Made by a program: the position numbers and the translations under genes. The notes beneath the pieces are model-generated. The model did not search any database. It was not told the origin of the DNA and saw nothing but the letters and a program-made list of their open reading frames with translations. DNA of 64,000 nt from Saccharofermentans sp. (GTDB lineage Bacteria; Bacillota; Clostridia; Saccharofermentanales; Saccharofermentanaceae). The stretch spans positions 34,332 to 98,331 of the forward strand of contig JAIKVV010000081.1 of assembly GCA_024685385.1 (NCBI GenBank), in the 5' to 3' direction. Below are positions 44,674 through 54,714 of this stretch, piece after piece (the stretch's first letter is position 1; every line of letters begins with the position of its first letter).

Positions 44674-45465
44674 TCACACCTCGGCGATAATGACATTGAC
44701 TCCCGATTTCCGGCATCTGTCCACCACATCCTGTTTTCCGGGATCGGACAGGACTCCCGAATCCGTTATGAGAGTATCTATCTTTGATGTGGGAATGAAT
44801 CCGGAAGACGAATCTCTCCCGATCTTTGTGGAATCGACCAGCGCCACTATGTGTTTGGATCTCTCGGCACAAAGTTTCTTAAGTTCAAGCTCGTAGAAAT
44901 TGTTGCCGGAAAGACCTGTTTCCGTCGAAAAGCCGTTGCCTGAAACAAAATAGAATTCACCCGACAGCCTTTTGATCATTTCACGGCTTACCATGCCCTC
45001 GATGGCACCGGAGTGCGGTCTGAGTGTTCCACCCAGTACAAGTATCGATTTGAATGAATTGCTTCTCTGAAGTTCCATGGCAGTGTGCAGTCCGTTGGTG
45101 ATCACGGTGACATCCTGCTTGTCCTTCATAAAGCCGATCATGTGAAATGTCGTGGAGCTCGCATCCATGAATACCGTATCACCGTCGGAAACCAGTTCTG
45201 CCGCTTTCCTGCCTATAGCGGTCTTGAGATTGACCTCGGATACCGATCTTACCATGTAATTGAAATCCGGAGGCGCAGATGAGCTCTTGGGAAGAGAGAT
45301 CCCCCCGTGATATCTGTCCAGAGCCCCTGCTCTCTCCAGATCACGGATATCGCTCCTTATCGTGGCGCCTGTAACGCCGAGCTGTCTTTCAAGTTCCTTA
45401 ACGCTTATCTTTCCGCTTGTCTGTAATATATCAAGGATCTTTTTCCTTCTGTCTATATTGACCAT
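44674..45465 (-). CDS. DeoR-family transcriptional regulator
   Basis: A 263-residue repressor-type regulator. The N-terminal winged helix (RRKKILDILQTSGKISVKELERQLGVTGATIRSDIRDLE) and GALDRYHGGI are diagnostic; the C-terminal DeoR sensor domain has DTVFMDASSTTFHM, TVITNGLHTAMEL and VALVDSTKIG, the sugar-phosphate-binding pattern. The ATG at 45465 follows AGGAGGAG and is 10 bases after the DUF2142 stop; an upstream in-frame ATG lies inside that gene. It is the last gene of the glycosyltransferase operon and may sense a sugar phosphate used by it. Confidence 0.93.
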   Translation of the reverse strand: MVNIDRRKKILDILQTSGKISVKELERQLGVTGATIRSDIRDLERAGALDRYHGGISLPKSSSAPPDFNYMVRSVSEVNLKTAIGRKAAELVSDGDTVFMDASSTTFHMIGFMKDKQDVTVITNGLHTAMELQRSNSFKSILVLGGTLRPHSGAIEGMVSREMIKRLSGEFYFVSGNGFSTETGLSGNNFYELELKKLCAERSKHIVALVDSTKIGRDSSSGFIPTSKIDTLITDSGVLSDPGKQDVVDRCRKSGVNVIIAEV

Positions 45466-45475
45466 CTTCTCCTCC

Positions 45476-47449
45476 TCAATATACCGTGAAAATCCAATAC
45501 GACACAATGGCTGTAAGGTTCATAAGCACACATGCAAACGTCGTGATCTCCCTGAATCTTTCGGAAACGGTCCCGTCCTTCTTGATCCCCGATAATGCAA
45601 AAAGGGAAAAAGGCACCAGTTGGAGGAAATAACGTCCCGATACTCCGCCGATCCTGGAGGCGCCGACCTTGGTCCAGCCCGTATATTCGGCCAGTCCCAC
45701 AAGAAGGAATACCAGTATTACGATGACCGCCGGCAGGAGCCTGCCTGCATATGCTTCACCGCGGGGGAATCTTATGTGTCTGTAAGCATATATGGCGGCA
45801 ACAAGGATGAACAGCACGGGCACGAAACTCGGTAAGGGAATATTTGAATTCCCCATTGTTCTGCCGTAGAGTTCCATTGCATACTCGCCGGAATCCATGA
45901 AATATCTTCCGAACACATTCAACAGCTTATGCGGTTCACTTATCATGAACTGCAGCTGCATCTCGCTGTTGGAATCCTGAAATCTCAGATTATATCTCTG
46001 AACTATTAGCAGCCAGGACAGAACGAATGACAGTATCGAAATACCGAATACTCCGACAGAGGCCAGATATCCCGATCTTTTACCGAATTTCGAAGGCGGT
46101 ATCAGGAAGAGCAACAGGCATACCGGAGCATATACTATCTTGCATAAGACAACCAGGATCGTAAGCACATAGAGAGCAATATGATATTTCATCCCCAAGC
46201 GTTCACCGCTATCGAACCTGGCCTTAAGTATCAGTGCGATATAGACCATTATAAGCGCAGTAATGAATCCGTCCGGAGCAAGTGAGACAGTCTCCTGCAT
46301 CATCATGGGAAGCAGAGCCGTAAACTTGAAATAACCCTTGCCCGAAGGCGTGAAGCGGACGGCAAACAGAACGAGCAATGCCGTTATGATCATATTGAAA
46401 AGCCGTCCGCAATATGCGAGATAATAGATCTTCGGCGTAAACAATTCCGCGATCCTGATGCCTGCAGCCTGCGGGAAATACATATAGGGAACGTTGATGG
46501 CAGTATTGGGGAATGCGGTTTCCCTGACTTTGGTCCGGTCAGCATTGAGTTCTTTCAGGGCTTCATCATTCTGCCTATAGCCGTCATGGTATGCATTCAG
46601 TCCGTAAAGGCGCGCATATTTGCCGACATCTTCAGGCAATACATCCCCTCCCGTCAAATTTGCCGGCAGAACATCTGCGATCATCTTTCCGTGGGCGACC
46701 GAGTAACTTCTCAAAAAATGATTGCCTTCATCGAAGATCGTATTGAGCGGAACAAAGACATAATACAGCAGCAGCAAAGCTATGTAGACAGATGCAAAAT
46801 CAGCCGTTTCACCCGTTTTGAATCTCGGCTTGATCAAAAGAAAATATACTCCCTGCCAAAGAAGAAATATAACAAAGATCATGGCAGGAATTACGATCAT
46901 CTGCCAGCCTGGCATGATGTCAAGGATACTGCGGTAGCAAAGGCTCCCTTCTGTCGATCCGCCGTTTATTACTGCAGGAACGGTTTTTTCGGAAACACCC
47001 GTCGGGAAGGAAAACGGCTTTGCATCTCCGAATCCTTCAAAACTGATCTTCAATTCAAATCTGTGATCTTTTATGTCTTCTGCCCTGTCAAGGTAGAAGA
47101 ATTCATATTCGGTATACTGGATATATTGGCCTTCCCTTTTCCATTCGGCGATCTTATCACCGTCTCTGTTCATCTCAACGATAACATTTCCGCAGGGGTT
47201 GACCGCATCAACCGAAAACAGTAAAGCCACTCCGTACAGCCTTTCCTCTTTCGGATCAAAAGTGAGCTGCTGTACGATCTCGTCTCCGTCACCCACATTT
47301 ATGCTGCGGCCGCTTGCATTGACCGGGTCGGAATACCTTTTGTTTTCGCCGTTAAGAGAAAGGCAGTACAAAACGGATAGAGCCGCAGCGACTGCGATCA
47401 GCAGGGATCTTATGAGGATCTGTCTGACTTTCTTTTTGTCCATCTTCAT
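45476..47449 (-). CDS. DUF2142 membrane protein (GT-C-like)
   Basis: A 657-residue polytopic membrane protein. After a first helix there is an external beta-rich domain (about 35-165), then about eleven helices. The loop DEGNHFLRSYSVAHGKMI and a long extracytoplasmic insert with FPNTAINVPYMYFPQAAG match DUF2142, a family found with polysaccharide and teichoic-acid genes. It probably transfers a lipid-linked sugar outside the membrane. One base separates it from the GT-C gene upstream. Confidence 0.85.
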   Translation of the reverse strand: MKMDKKKVRQILIRSLLIAVAAALSVLYCLSLNGENKRYSDPVNASGRSINVGDGDEIVQQLTFDPKEERLYGVALLFSVDAVNPCGNVIVEMNRDGDKIAEWKREGQYIQYTEYEFFYLDRAEDIKDHRFELKISFEGFGDAKPFSFPTGVSEKTVPAVINGGSTEGSLCYRSILDIMPGWQMIVIPAMIFVIFLLWQGVYFLLIKPRFKTGETADFASVYIALLLLYYVFVPLNTIFDEGNHFLRSYSVAHGKMIADVLPANLTGGDVLPEDVGKYARLYGLNAYHDGYRQNDEALKELNADRTKVRETAFPNTAINVPYMYFPQAAGIRIAELFTPKIYYLAYCGRLFNMIITALLVLFAVRFTPSGKGYFKFTALLPMMMQETVSLAPDGFITALIMVYIALILKARFDSGERLGMKYHIALYVLTILVVLCKIVYAPVCLLLFLIPPSKFGKRSGYLASVGVFGISILSFVLSWLLIVQRYNLRFQDSNSEMQLQFMISEPHKLLNVFGRYFMDSGEYAMELYGRTMGNSNIPLPSFVPVLFILVAAIYAYRHIRFPRGEAYAGRLLPAVIVILVFLLVGLAEYTGWTKVGASRIGGVSGRYFLQLVPFSLFALSGIKKDGTVSERFREITTFACVLMNLTAIVSYWIFTVY

Positions 47450-47450
47450 A

Positions 47451-49073
47451 TCACACTGCTCTCCTGTAGACCATCATGTTGTAATAGTAGAGCCTGTCCT
47501 TATATGTCCTGTAATTGATAAATGCCTTAACAAACTCATATTCCTCATCTTCGGACCCCCGGGCTATGAGAAATCCCGGAATGTAGTCGGCATTATAAGT
47601 GAGTATATAATCAGGATCATCCATGTTGCATACCCTGTTGAAGTATTCGTCCGAATCTTCCTCACTCATCCTGCCCAGCCACTGGTAAGGCAATATCTCA
47701 TTGTCGATCACCTTATGATCGAAATAGGGATCCAGCGGAACGACTACTTCGGAAACGCTGTTATAAATGACGGCCCTGGGTCTGTCGAGAATGTCTTTAC
47801 CCTCACTGTCCTTTTCATATTGAGGACACCAGCTTACCATGATGATATCATCCGGGGAAGTGTTTTCTTGAAGCCATGAGGCAAGATCCCTGGTATAAAA
47901 ATACGGGTAGGCCGCATCGTTGATATAAGCAGACCATGTCCAGTAACAGGAGATAAGGACCGAAACTGCCATGACGGTGTTGAGGATATAACGCCATACA
48001 AGAGGGAAACGGTCTTTCTTTGCATCTTTGAACAACTCTTTTTTGACCGGTCTTTGCCTCAATATCATGAACTCGTATAAGAACAGCATTACATATATTC
48101 CGTAATGATGAGATACGCTGTAGATCGTTCCCATTACGATAAAGAAGATGCAGGGAAAGATAAAATGATGAAGTGCGCGCCTTCTGTAAGATTCGGCGAT
48201 GCCGATCGTCCAGAGCAGGACGGATACGGCAGCCGTAACGATGACCGCCAAAGGGCCATCGATAGTCGCACCGTAAAGATCACCGTTCAAAAAATCCGTC
48301 ATGAAAGCTTCCGCAGGAGCAACAAAAGTGATCATATAGAAGTTTTCACGGGCCGGAACATAAAACGACATTCCGAGATCTGCTGCCGGATATACGGTCA
48401 TCACAATAAATACCGCCGTCAAAAGCAGGACGATAAGACCTGCAAGCCTCCGGAGATCAGAAAGGAACAACTCCCGGAAGAAAGCTTTTTTGTGTCTGAT
48501 CAGAAGATCGGTCAGCCAGGCAAGAGTTATGCCGCCTGCGATCATAAGTCCGTAATCGGAACTTAAGCAGAGGAAGATCAGACTGCCGATGAACCTCAGG
48601 GGCTTAATATCCTTATCTTCGAAAAACAAAGCGCACAAAAGGATCGCAAGGAGCATCATGGAATAAGGTCTTGAGATGGCTCCGTACTGATATAAGATGA
48701 AATAAGTAAACGGAATGAAAGTCTTAACCCAATTGGTGAATCTTGATCTGAATTCGATGATAAAGACTCCGGCAACACTGAACAAGATATTAATGGCCTT
48801 TATGCTTAACTCATAGGGCGCGCCGAGTTTGGCAGGTACAGACAGGATGAGATGCCAAAGCGGAGGATGTGATTCATAATGAGGCAGATAGAATATCATG
48901 TCATGGTAAGATGCATACTTTGCGATCTGCCAAGCCTGGGCTTCATCGTGCCAGGGTTCGTGCATGACTGATATCAGGATGAGAAGGACGGAATAAAGAG
49001 CCAAAACGGCAATGCCGACCTTTACAGGACTGAGATCATTATATTTTTTTATCTTCGATATCAGTTCTTTCAT
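47451..49073 (-). CDS. GT-C membrane glycosyltransferase, copy B
   Basis: A 540-residue polytopic protein with HEPWHDEAQAWQIAKYASYHDM and the HYESHPPLWHLIL loop right after the first helix, the acidic GT-C signature. About ten helices are followed by an external C-terminal domain. It is clearly a paralogue of the gene immediately upstream (HEPWLDEAQAW, HVEGHPSFWWLLL at the same place), so the pair arose by tandem duplication. The donor is expected to be a polyprenyl-phosphate sugar; specificity is unknown. Confidence 0.85.
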   Translation of the reverse strand: MKELISKIKKYNDLSPVKVGIAVLALYSVLLILISVMHEPWHDEAQAWQIAKYASYHDMIFYLPHYESHPPLWHLILSVPAKLGAPYELSIKAINILFSVAGVFIIEFRSRFTNWVKTFIPFTYFILYQYGAISRPYSMMLLAILLCALFFEDKDIKPLRFIGSLIFLCLSSDYGLMIAGGITLAWLTDLLIRHKKAFFRELFLSDLRRLAGLIVLLLTAVFIVMTVYPAADLGMSFYVPARENFYMITFVAPAEAFMTDFLNGDLYGATIDGPLAVIVTAAVSVLLWTIGIAESYRRRALHHFIFPCIFFIVMGTIYSVSHHYGIYVMLFLYEFMILRQRPVKKELFKDAKKDRFPLVWRYILNTVMAVSVLISCYWTWSAYINDAAYPYFYTRDLASWLQENTSPDDIIMVSWCPQYEKDSEGKDILDRPRAVIYNSVSEVVVPLDPYFDHKVIDNEILPYQWLGRMSEEDSDEYFNRVCNMDDPDYILTYNADYIPGFLIARGSEDEEYEFVKAFINYRTYKDRLYYYNMMVYRRAV

Positions 49074-49074
49074 A

Positions 49075-50742
49075 TCAGCCTTCCTGTCCTGTCAGCGATG
49101 CATAATCATTAACATCCGGTGTGATGTTAAGATTGCTTTCACTCCTGGCAAGGACGATCACTCCGCCCTTGGTAAAATCCGATTTCCAGGAATAGCGGCT
49201 TTCCTTGACATATACTATCTCATATGAGGATCCGTAAGATAAAATCTTCATTAAAGCCTGTGCTTCCTTTATGTCTTTGCACAATATGAGGTCAGGATCA
49301 CTCTCTTTTTTCCATTCATCAATATCCTTAAGATTCTGCTCATCCGTATTACCGCGGAAGAGAGCATATGAATGTCCTTCATTGTTAAAGTTCAGTATCT
49401 TTCTGCTCCTGACATAAGGATTAACGGGGACTGCTTCACGGGTAACGGCAGTATTCTGATATGTTATCAGATCGCTCTCAGCTTCAAATTCCACATCCCA
49501 GCAGGCAAACCAGCTTTTTTCTTCCAGCTTGTTTTCTTCTATCCAGCCGTAAAGATCCCTTGAGATCCAATAGGGATAGAGGATATCATTCATCGAAGCA
49601 AATCCCGTCCATATGATGCCGATAAAGATCGATACGACGCACAAAGCCTTGCCGGACCAGCAGATAACGGGATTAAAGCTTTTCTTTACGGGATTTTCGA
49701 AAGATATCCATGCGCAGTATATGCCGAGCATGAGCAAGAGGCCGAAGTGATGCGAATAGATGTATAAAGATCCGAGCAGGAGAAAAGTCAATAAGGGCAG
49801 CAATATATCCGGCATGATCCCTTTTTTGAGAACTGCTTTGAAGAAGAAAGCCCATATGATAATGCTGACAAGGATAGCCAAAACGGTCTGCAAAGGAGTA
49901 AAAGTCATTGAAGAAAGCAGTCCGTATGAAGTAAACGAACTGATACATATGTCTGAAGGAAGGATAAACACTTCCGATAAGAAAGACTTCATCATGCTGA
50001 AAGGCTCTATGCTTCCTGCGGCCGTCGCATCTTTTGAAGGTAAGATGGTCCATATAAGGAAAAGAGCCGTAAGAAGAAGGACCGAAAGACATATTATGTG
50101 CTTCAGCGGCTTAAAAGAAGACTCCCTATCCTTTTTTACGAGTCTCTTGATGACGGCAACCGTCCATCCGAGCGCTATGCCTCCCGCTATCGCTATTCCG
50201 AAAGTATCGGAAAGGCAGAGCAATATCAGCGACAAAAGATGAAAGACAGGCTTGTCATCCCTGCCGGAGAATGTTGCCGCAGCAAGAAAGAGCGCAAGGA
50301 TCAGGAGCATATAAGGTCTTGTTACGATCGAATACTGGTAGAAGAAAAAATAAGTGAAAGGGAAAAAGATCTTGAATGCATTGGGAAAAGGCGATCTGAA
50401 TTCGAAAAGCGCGCATGCCGCAACCGCAATAAGGATGTTGATACCCTTAAGACCGATCTCGTAAGGAATGCCTGCTCTGGCAGGAACAGCCAGGAGCAGC
50501 CACCAGAAAGAAGGATGTCCTTCAACATGAGACAGGTAAAGGAACATGTCGCTGAGAGATGCATCTCTTGCTATAAGCCAGGCCTGAGCCTCATCGAGCC
50601 AGGGTTCATGGAAACATATAAGGGTTGTTGCAAGGACGGCAAAAAGGATAGTGACCGGAATTGCCACCTTCTTTGTGGAAATCTTATCCAGCCGTGCAAA
50701 AAGGCCGGAAAATGGCATTTTGTTTTCCCTGTTTTCCGCCAT
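49075..50742 (-). CDS. GT-C membrane glycosyltransferase, copy A
   Basis: A 555-residue paralogue of the downstream gene, with HEPWLDEAQAWLIARDASLSDM, VEGHPSFWWLLLAVPAR and FTYFFFYQYSIVTRPY aligning to the other copy. The two diverge in the C-terminal external domain, which suggests different acceptors. Sixteen bases separate it from the aldolase-like gene and one base from copy B. Confidence 0.85.
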   Translation of the reverse strand: MAENRENKMPFSGLFARLDKISTKKVAIPVTILFAVLATTLICFHEPWLDEAQAWLIARDASLSDMFLYLSHVEGHPSFWWLLLAVPARAGIPYEIGLKGINILIAVAACALFEFRSPFPNAFKIFFPFTYFFFYQYSIVTRPYMLLILALFLAAATFSGRDDKPVFHLLSLILLCLSDTFGIAIAGGIALGWTVAVIKRLVKKDRESSFKPLKHIICLSVLLLTALFLIWTILPSKDATAAGSIEPFSMMKSFLSEVFILPSDICISSFTSYGLLSSMTFTPLQTVLAILVSIIIWAFFFKAVLKKGIMPDILLPLLTFLLLGSLYIYSHHFGLLLMLGIYCAWISFENPVKKSFNPVICWSGKALCVVSIFIGIIWTGFASMNDILYPYWISRDLYGWIEENKLEEKSWFACWDVEFEAESDLITYQNTAVTREAVPVNPYVRSRKILNFNNEGHSYALFRGNTDEQNLKDIDEWKKESDPDLILCKDIKEAQALMKILSYGSSYEIVYVKESRYSWKSDFTKGGVIVLARSESNLNITPDVNDYASLTGQEG

Positions 50743-50758
50743 CTGACCCTCCGGTATG

Positions 50759-51739
50759 TCAGTCCAATGCCACGATTTCTTTGTAGAAGCCTGTGTAATC
50801 TTCTCTTCCGTCGGATGTAAACTTTATGGCTGATCTCGGGTGCTGGTTCAGCAGACCCGTCATGAGATACTGCACGTCATAGCCCCATTTGCACTCCTTG
50901 GAAAGGGGAACCATATAGTCCTCGATAAACTTGATGACAGGATAGATCCTGTACTTGGGGTTACGAAGGAAGGCGATGAGATTCTCCATCGGGCAGTTGC
51001 CTGCACCGCGTCCCATGCCGAAGTAAGTTGCATCAAGCCAGTTAACACCGTCTCCGCAAGCTTCAATCGTATTGGCAAATGCAAGCTGCTGATTGTTGTG
51101 AGCATGGATGCCGATCTCGATACCGTACTTATCGCCATATTCCTTGTAGAGAGCTGCGATCCTGGCGATCTGCTCGGGATAGAGCGAACCGAAACTGTCA
51201 ACGATATAAAGGATATCGACTCCGGACTTGGAGATCATGTCCAATGCCACCTTGACATCAGACTCCTGCGCCGTTGACAGAGCCATGATGTTGCATGTTA
51301 CCTCATAGCCTTTGTTCTTGGCATCTTCGATCATGTGACAGCACTCGGGAATTGTGTTGACATATGTTGCCACTCTTATGATGTCGATCGCGCTCTCGCT
51401 CTTCGGGCGGATGTCTTCCTTGTAATTGCATCTTCCGACATCAGCCATGACAGCCAGTTTCAATTTCTTCTCGGCATTATCGCCTATGACATTATAGATA
51501 TCGTCATCATTGCAGAACTTCCACTTGCCGAACTTATCCTGATCGAAAAGATCCTTGTCTGCTTTATATCCTAATTCCATGCTGTCGACGCCGGCATTGA
51601 TGTTCGTAAGATACATTGCCTTGACGAGCTCATCCGTGAAAAAGAAATCGTTTACGAGACCTCCGTCTCTCATGGTGACATCCATTACTCTTATCGTGTC
51701 ACGGTAACCTAACAGATTTGACAGTTCTTTCATCTTCAT
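50759..51739 (-). CDS. HMGL/4-hydroxy-2-oxovalerate aldolase-like enzyme
   Basis: A 326-residue TIM-barrel enzyme of the HMG-CoA lyase-like (DRE-TIM) family. It has RVMDVTMRDGGLVNDFFF (the D-x-T-x-R-D-G motif), the metal-binding IGIHAHNNQQLA and GMGRGAGN. These fit a metal-dependent pyruvate or acyl aldolase such as DmpG-like 4-hydroxy-2-oxovalerate aldolase; the C-terminal part is shorter than in isopropylmalate synthases. Standing in an envelope operon, it more likely makes or modifies a sugar-like or acyl precursor than degrades aromatics. It overlaps the YfhO gene by 4 bases. Confidence 0.8.
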   Translation of the reverse strand: MKMKELSNLLGYRDTIRVMDVTMRDGGLVNDFFFTDELVKAMYLTNINAGVDSMELGYKADKDLFDQDKFGKWKFCNDDDIYNVIGDNAEKKLKLAVMADVGRCNYKEDIRPKSESAIDIIRVATYVNTIPECCHMIEDAKNKGYEVTCNIMALSTAQESDVKVALDMISKSGVDILYIVDSFGSLYPEQIARIAALYKEYGDKYGIEIGIHAHNNQQLAFANTIEACGDGVNWLDATYFGMGRGAGNCPMENLIAFLRNPKYRIYPVIKFIEDYMVPLSKECKWGYDVQYLMTGLLNQHPRSAIKFTSDGREDYTGFYKEIVALD

Positions 51740-54438
51740 TCTCCTTTATTTTTCTTTGATATTATCAGTTCTTCCGCTATCAGGATCGAAAGGAACATTA
51801 TGATCCCTCCGATGCTTATGTACAGGGCCGTCTGCTTCAACGGCACCTCATAGACAAGTTCAACGACATTCATTCCCTCTTCCAGGGGAACACTCATCAA
51901 GGTTCCTCCGATGAGGTCAAACTGCGTATTGCTGCCGTTTACCATAAGGGTCCATCCTCTCTCGTAAGGGAACGAAATGAACAGACTCTGCCCTTCATCA
52001 GCGCCGGAGATATCAAATCTGGCATAGCCGTTTTCGATGACCTGACGGGATACGCAGTTCAAACGGGCTGTCTTGGATACTTCTTCGAGCTTTGTAAGAT
52101 CGAGAACATAAAAAGATGCATATACACTGGCATTATTGCCGAGATCATCATTTGCAAAGACTATGTTTACTTCCGCCTTGTCATCTTCAACGGGGACCGT
52201 TACCTGCTGAGGGGCGAGGAATACGAAATAATCGGAAAACAACTTCCCGTTGATGTTTATCACGGCCTTGTCTTCCGTGCCGGTAGTAAAATCAGCAAAG
52301 ATGATGTTCTTTTCCGGATCAAAACCCTCGGGAATCCGGGCTTTGAATGTAAATGATTTACCGTCAGTCTCTGACTCATATTCAACGGGATAAAACACTT
52401 CGGATCCTTCGCCTGCAAGATGTACAAAGATATCATTGAGATATTCTGCCCTTGATGTCTCATCGCTGTCATAAGATCCGGAGCCGGAATACTTGAAAGC
52501 AACCGGCATGACATAAGGATTTGAATACATGTTCTTGAATCCGTCGATGCCGGCGATGAAATCCAATCCCGCATTGTTCCCGTCATCCGCGGAGAGCATT
52601 ACGTATTTGACGCCGAGGAGACAGTCGAGAGCGATGTTATCGGGAGATGTTACGGTAATGGTATCCTTGTATGCCGCATAGCCGGCGCGGTCAAGGAATT
52701 TGATCGTGCCCTGTTCGGGATCAGACGTAAAAGACGTAACCGAATTGAATCCGTATGCCATCGGCTCATTGTAGGAAGCATAAAGATAATCTGAGGAATT
52801 AGTCCCGTGATATGTCGTCTGTATCCTTCTGTTGAATGAACTGTCGGGGACGGCTTCCAGCAAGGCGGTCTCATACCTTATGTAATCCCTGAGATCTGAC
52901 GCTCTGTCCTTGGCGCATACCCTCTTGGCGAGGATAAGCTGTCCCAAAAAGATCTCCATAAGGATGAAAACTGCAAGCATCCCTGCAGGCAAGATCTTTG
53001 ATAATCCCTTATCTTTTGCATGGGAGATGACAAAGAACATTAAAGCCGAGATCAAAAGAGGAAATACTATCTTGGAGACGATCATGACGGCATTGTGATC
53101 AAAACTCGCCAAAAACAGTTCCTCCATTGTCGACACGAAAAGCCTGGCTGAAACCGTTTCCGGGAAGATGAGCGTTATTACTGCCGCCAAAAGGGAATAA
53201 GCGCCTGCAACTGCTGCCGGCATCCATGGCTTAAGCCTGTCAAAACTTCCTTCAAGATAGAAGGAAGATGCTATGATCATCAGGTATAATATCCCGACAT
53301 ATGCATATCTGTACCAGAATGATTCAACTTCCCTGAGAAGGGAAAATATCGTAACAAGCGGTTTCCAGTAAAAGATCATGACCGTAAACAGCAGCAAAGC
53401 CCCGTAAACGATCTTCTCTTTCAGGCACTTCGTGCCTGCCAAAAAGAGCAATGCTATGCCTATGAGAACAAGGCTTCCGGCAAAGAGGCTCGCACTGCCT
53501 TTCATGCTGATAAGCCCGAAGGAATAATTGGGGATGACATCGATCACTTTGCCGATAAGACCAAAGTCTAAGAGCATGGAAAGATCAGCCTTTCCGTATG
53601 TCCTCTCGGACAGCATATAAAGCGTGGGAAGCAGCAAAGCGGCAGATATTACTGCAGAACATATAAATGACAGGATAAATCTTCCGAATGATATAAGAAC
53701 CGTCTTTACGCCGGCGGTAAATCCGTTGTTTTTCTCATCTTCGCTAAGCGAACGCCTTACGATCTCGAAGATAAGCCAGATTCCGGCTGCCATAACATCG
53801 ATTACGCCTGTATACCAGTTGAAACACAGGGCCATGGCAAAAGAAATCATGAGCAGAGTGCTCTTTTTGCCCTCGACTATCTTCTCCACTCCGGCAAGTA
53901 TCAGGGGAAGGAGCAATGCTCCGTCAAGCCACATGATATTGCTGCTCTGGTATATGAAGAAAGGGCACATTGCGTAAGTTACGGCAAGAAGGACCGTGAT
54001 CCCGCAGCGGAGCTTGCCTTCGGGTCTGAACCTTCTCGTGAAATAATAAGCAGCCGTAAGGGATGCCAGCATGGTCTTTACCGTGTAGAGGACATCGATG
54101 AATGTCGCAACGTCCTTCTTTTCGAAAAAGACGATAAGAAGCGACAGGGGTGATGCCAGATAATATGAGAATACGGCAAAATTGCTTCCGCCCAGGGATT
54201 TTGCGAAGGAATAATCTATGGAAGCCTTACCCTCCAGAACATCCTTATACCAGCAGAAGAGATCTGCCATCTGGTTCTCTCCGTCCCTGTAAAGGAGTGC
54301 GGATGCTCCAAAAGGCGCCATGCCCGTGATCAGGAACGCCGCGAAGATCAGTGCTAAGGTCAGGATCATCGCAATAAAGCAGATCGATATACATCTGACG
54401 GGCCCCATATACCCGGGCTTCAATCTGAATCTTGCCAT
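51736..54438 (-). CDS. YfhO-family membrane protein
   Basis: A 900-residue membrane protein. The N-terminal part has a dozen or so helices with DGENQMADLFCWYKDVLEG and SLGGSNFAVFSYYLASPLSLL, the conserved first loop of YfhO. Residues about 500-860 form a large external domain, then one last helix. YfhO proteins in Bacillus and Listeria add sugars (GlcNAc, for example) to lipoteichoic or wall teichoic acids using lipid-linked sugars. That role fits the cluster, although the specific sugar is unknown. Confidence 0.9.
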   Translation of the reverse strand: MARFRLKPGYMGPVRCISICFIAMILTLALIFAAFLITGMAPFGASALLYRDGENQMADLFCWYKDVLEGKASIDYSFAKSLGGSNFAVFSYYLASPLSLLIVFFEKKDVATFIDVLYTVKTMLASLTAAYYFTRRFRPEGKLRCGITVLLAVTYAMCPFFIYQSSNIMWLDGALLLPLILAGVEKIVEGKKSTLLMISFAMALCFNWYTGVIDVMAAGIWLIFEIVRRSLSEDEKNNGFTAGVKTVLISFGRFILSFICSAVISAALLLPTLYMLSERTYGKADLSMLLDFGLIGKVIDVIPNYSFGLISMKGSASLFAGSLVLIGIALLFLAGTKCLKEKIVYGALLLFTVMIFYWKPLVTIFSLLREVESFWYRYAYVGILYLMIIASSFYLEGSFDRLKPWMPAAVAGAYSLLAAVITLIFPETVSARLFVSTMEELFLASFDHNAVMIVSKIVFPLLISALMFFVISHAKDKGLSKILPAGMLAVFILMEIFLGQLILAKRVCAKDRASDLRDYIRYETALLEAVPDSSFNRRIQTTYHGTNSSDYLYASYNEPMAYGFNSVTSFTSDPEQGTIKFLDRAGYAAYKDTITVTSPDNIALDCLLGVKYVMLSADDGNNAGLDFIAGIDGFKNMYSNPYVMPVAFKYSGSGSYDSDETSRAEYLNDIFVHLAGEGSEVFYPVEYESETDGKSFTFKARIPEGFDPEKNIIFADFTTGTEDKAVININGKLFSDYFVFLAPQQVTVPVEDDKAEVNIVFANDDLGNNASVYASFYVLDLTKLEEVSKTARLNCVSRQVIENGYARFDISGADEGQSLFISFPYERGWTLMVNGSNTQFDLIGGTLMSVPLEEGMNVVELVYEVPLKQTALYISIGGIIMFLSILIAEELIISKKNKGE

Positions 54439-54447
54439 CTGGTCTTG

Positions 54448-54714
54448 TTATTCCGAAGTCAGTTTCATAACCAGATTGACGATATCGTCAATGGTTACTA
54501 TCTGTTCCAGCAGTTCATCGGGCAACCTGATATTGTAGGATTCCTCCAGATCGATAACGAACTCATAGAGCTGCATCGAATCTATCGCAAGATCCTCAAC
54601 GAGATTGGTGCTCGCCTTCAGGTCAACGGGTGATATGTCCAGCGACTCCGTCAGGAGTTTGACTATATCATCCATTATCTTCTCCCGGCGCTTACTGTCA
54701 GAACCGTCATCCAT
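54448..54714 (-). CDS. Acyl/peptidyl carrier protein
   Basis: An 88-residue acyl carrier protein. The phosphopantetheine site is DLAIDSMQLYEF (Ser46), and the helix pattern LVEDLAIDS...IDLEESYNIRLPDELLEQI is standard. The start at 54714 has AAGGAG 8 bases upstream; the ATG at 54675 also has a GGGAG site and would give 75 residues, closer to a normal ACP. It overlaps the marR gene by 8 bases. Position in a glycosyltransferase operon suggests that it carries an activated group for envelope decoration, as DltC does. Confidence 0.88.
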   Translation of the reverse strand: MDDGSDSKRREKIMDDIVKLLTESLDISPVDLKASTNLVEDLAIDSMQLYEFVIDLEESYNIRLPDELLEQIVTIDDIVNLVMKLTSE

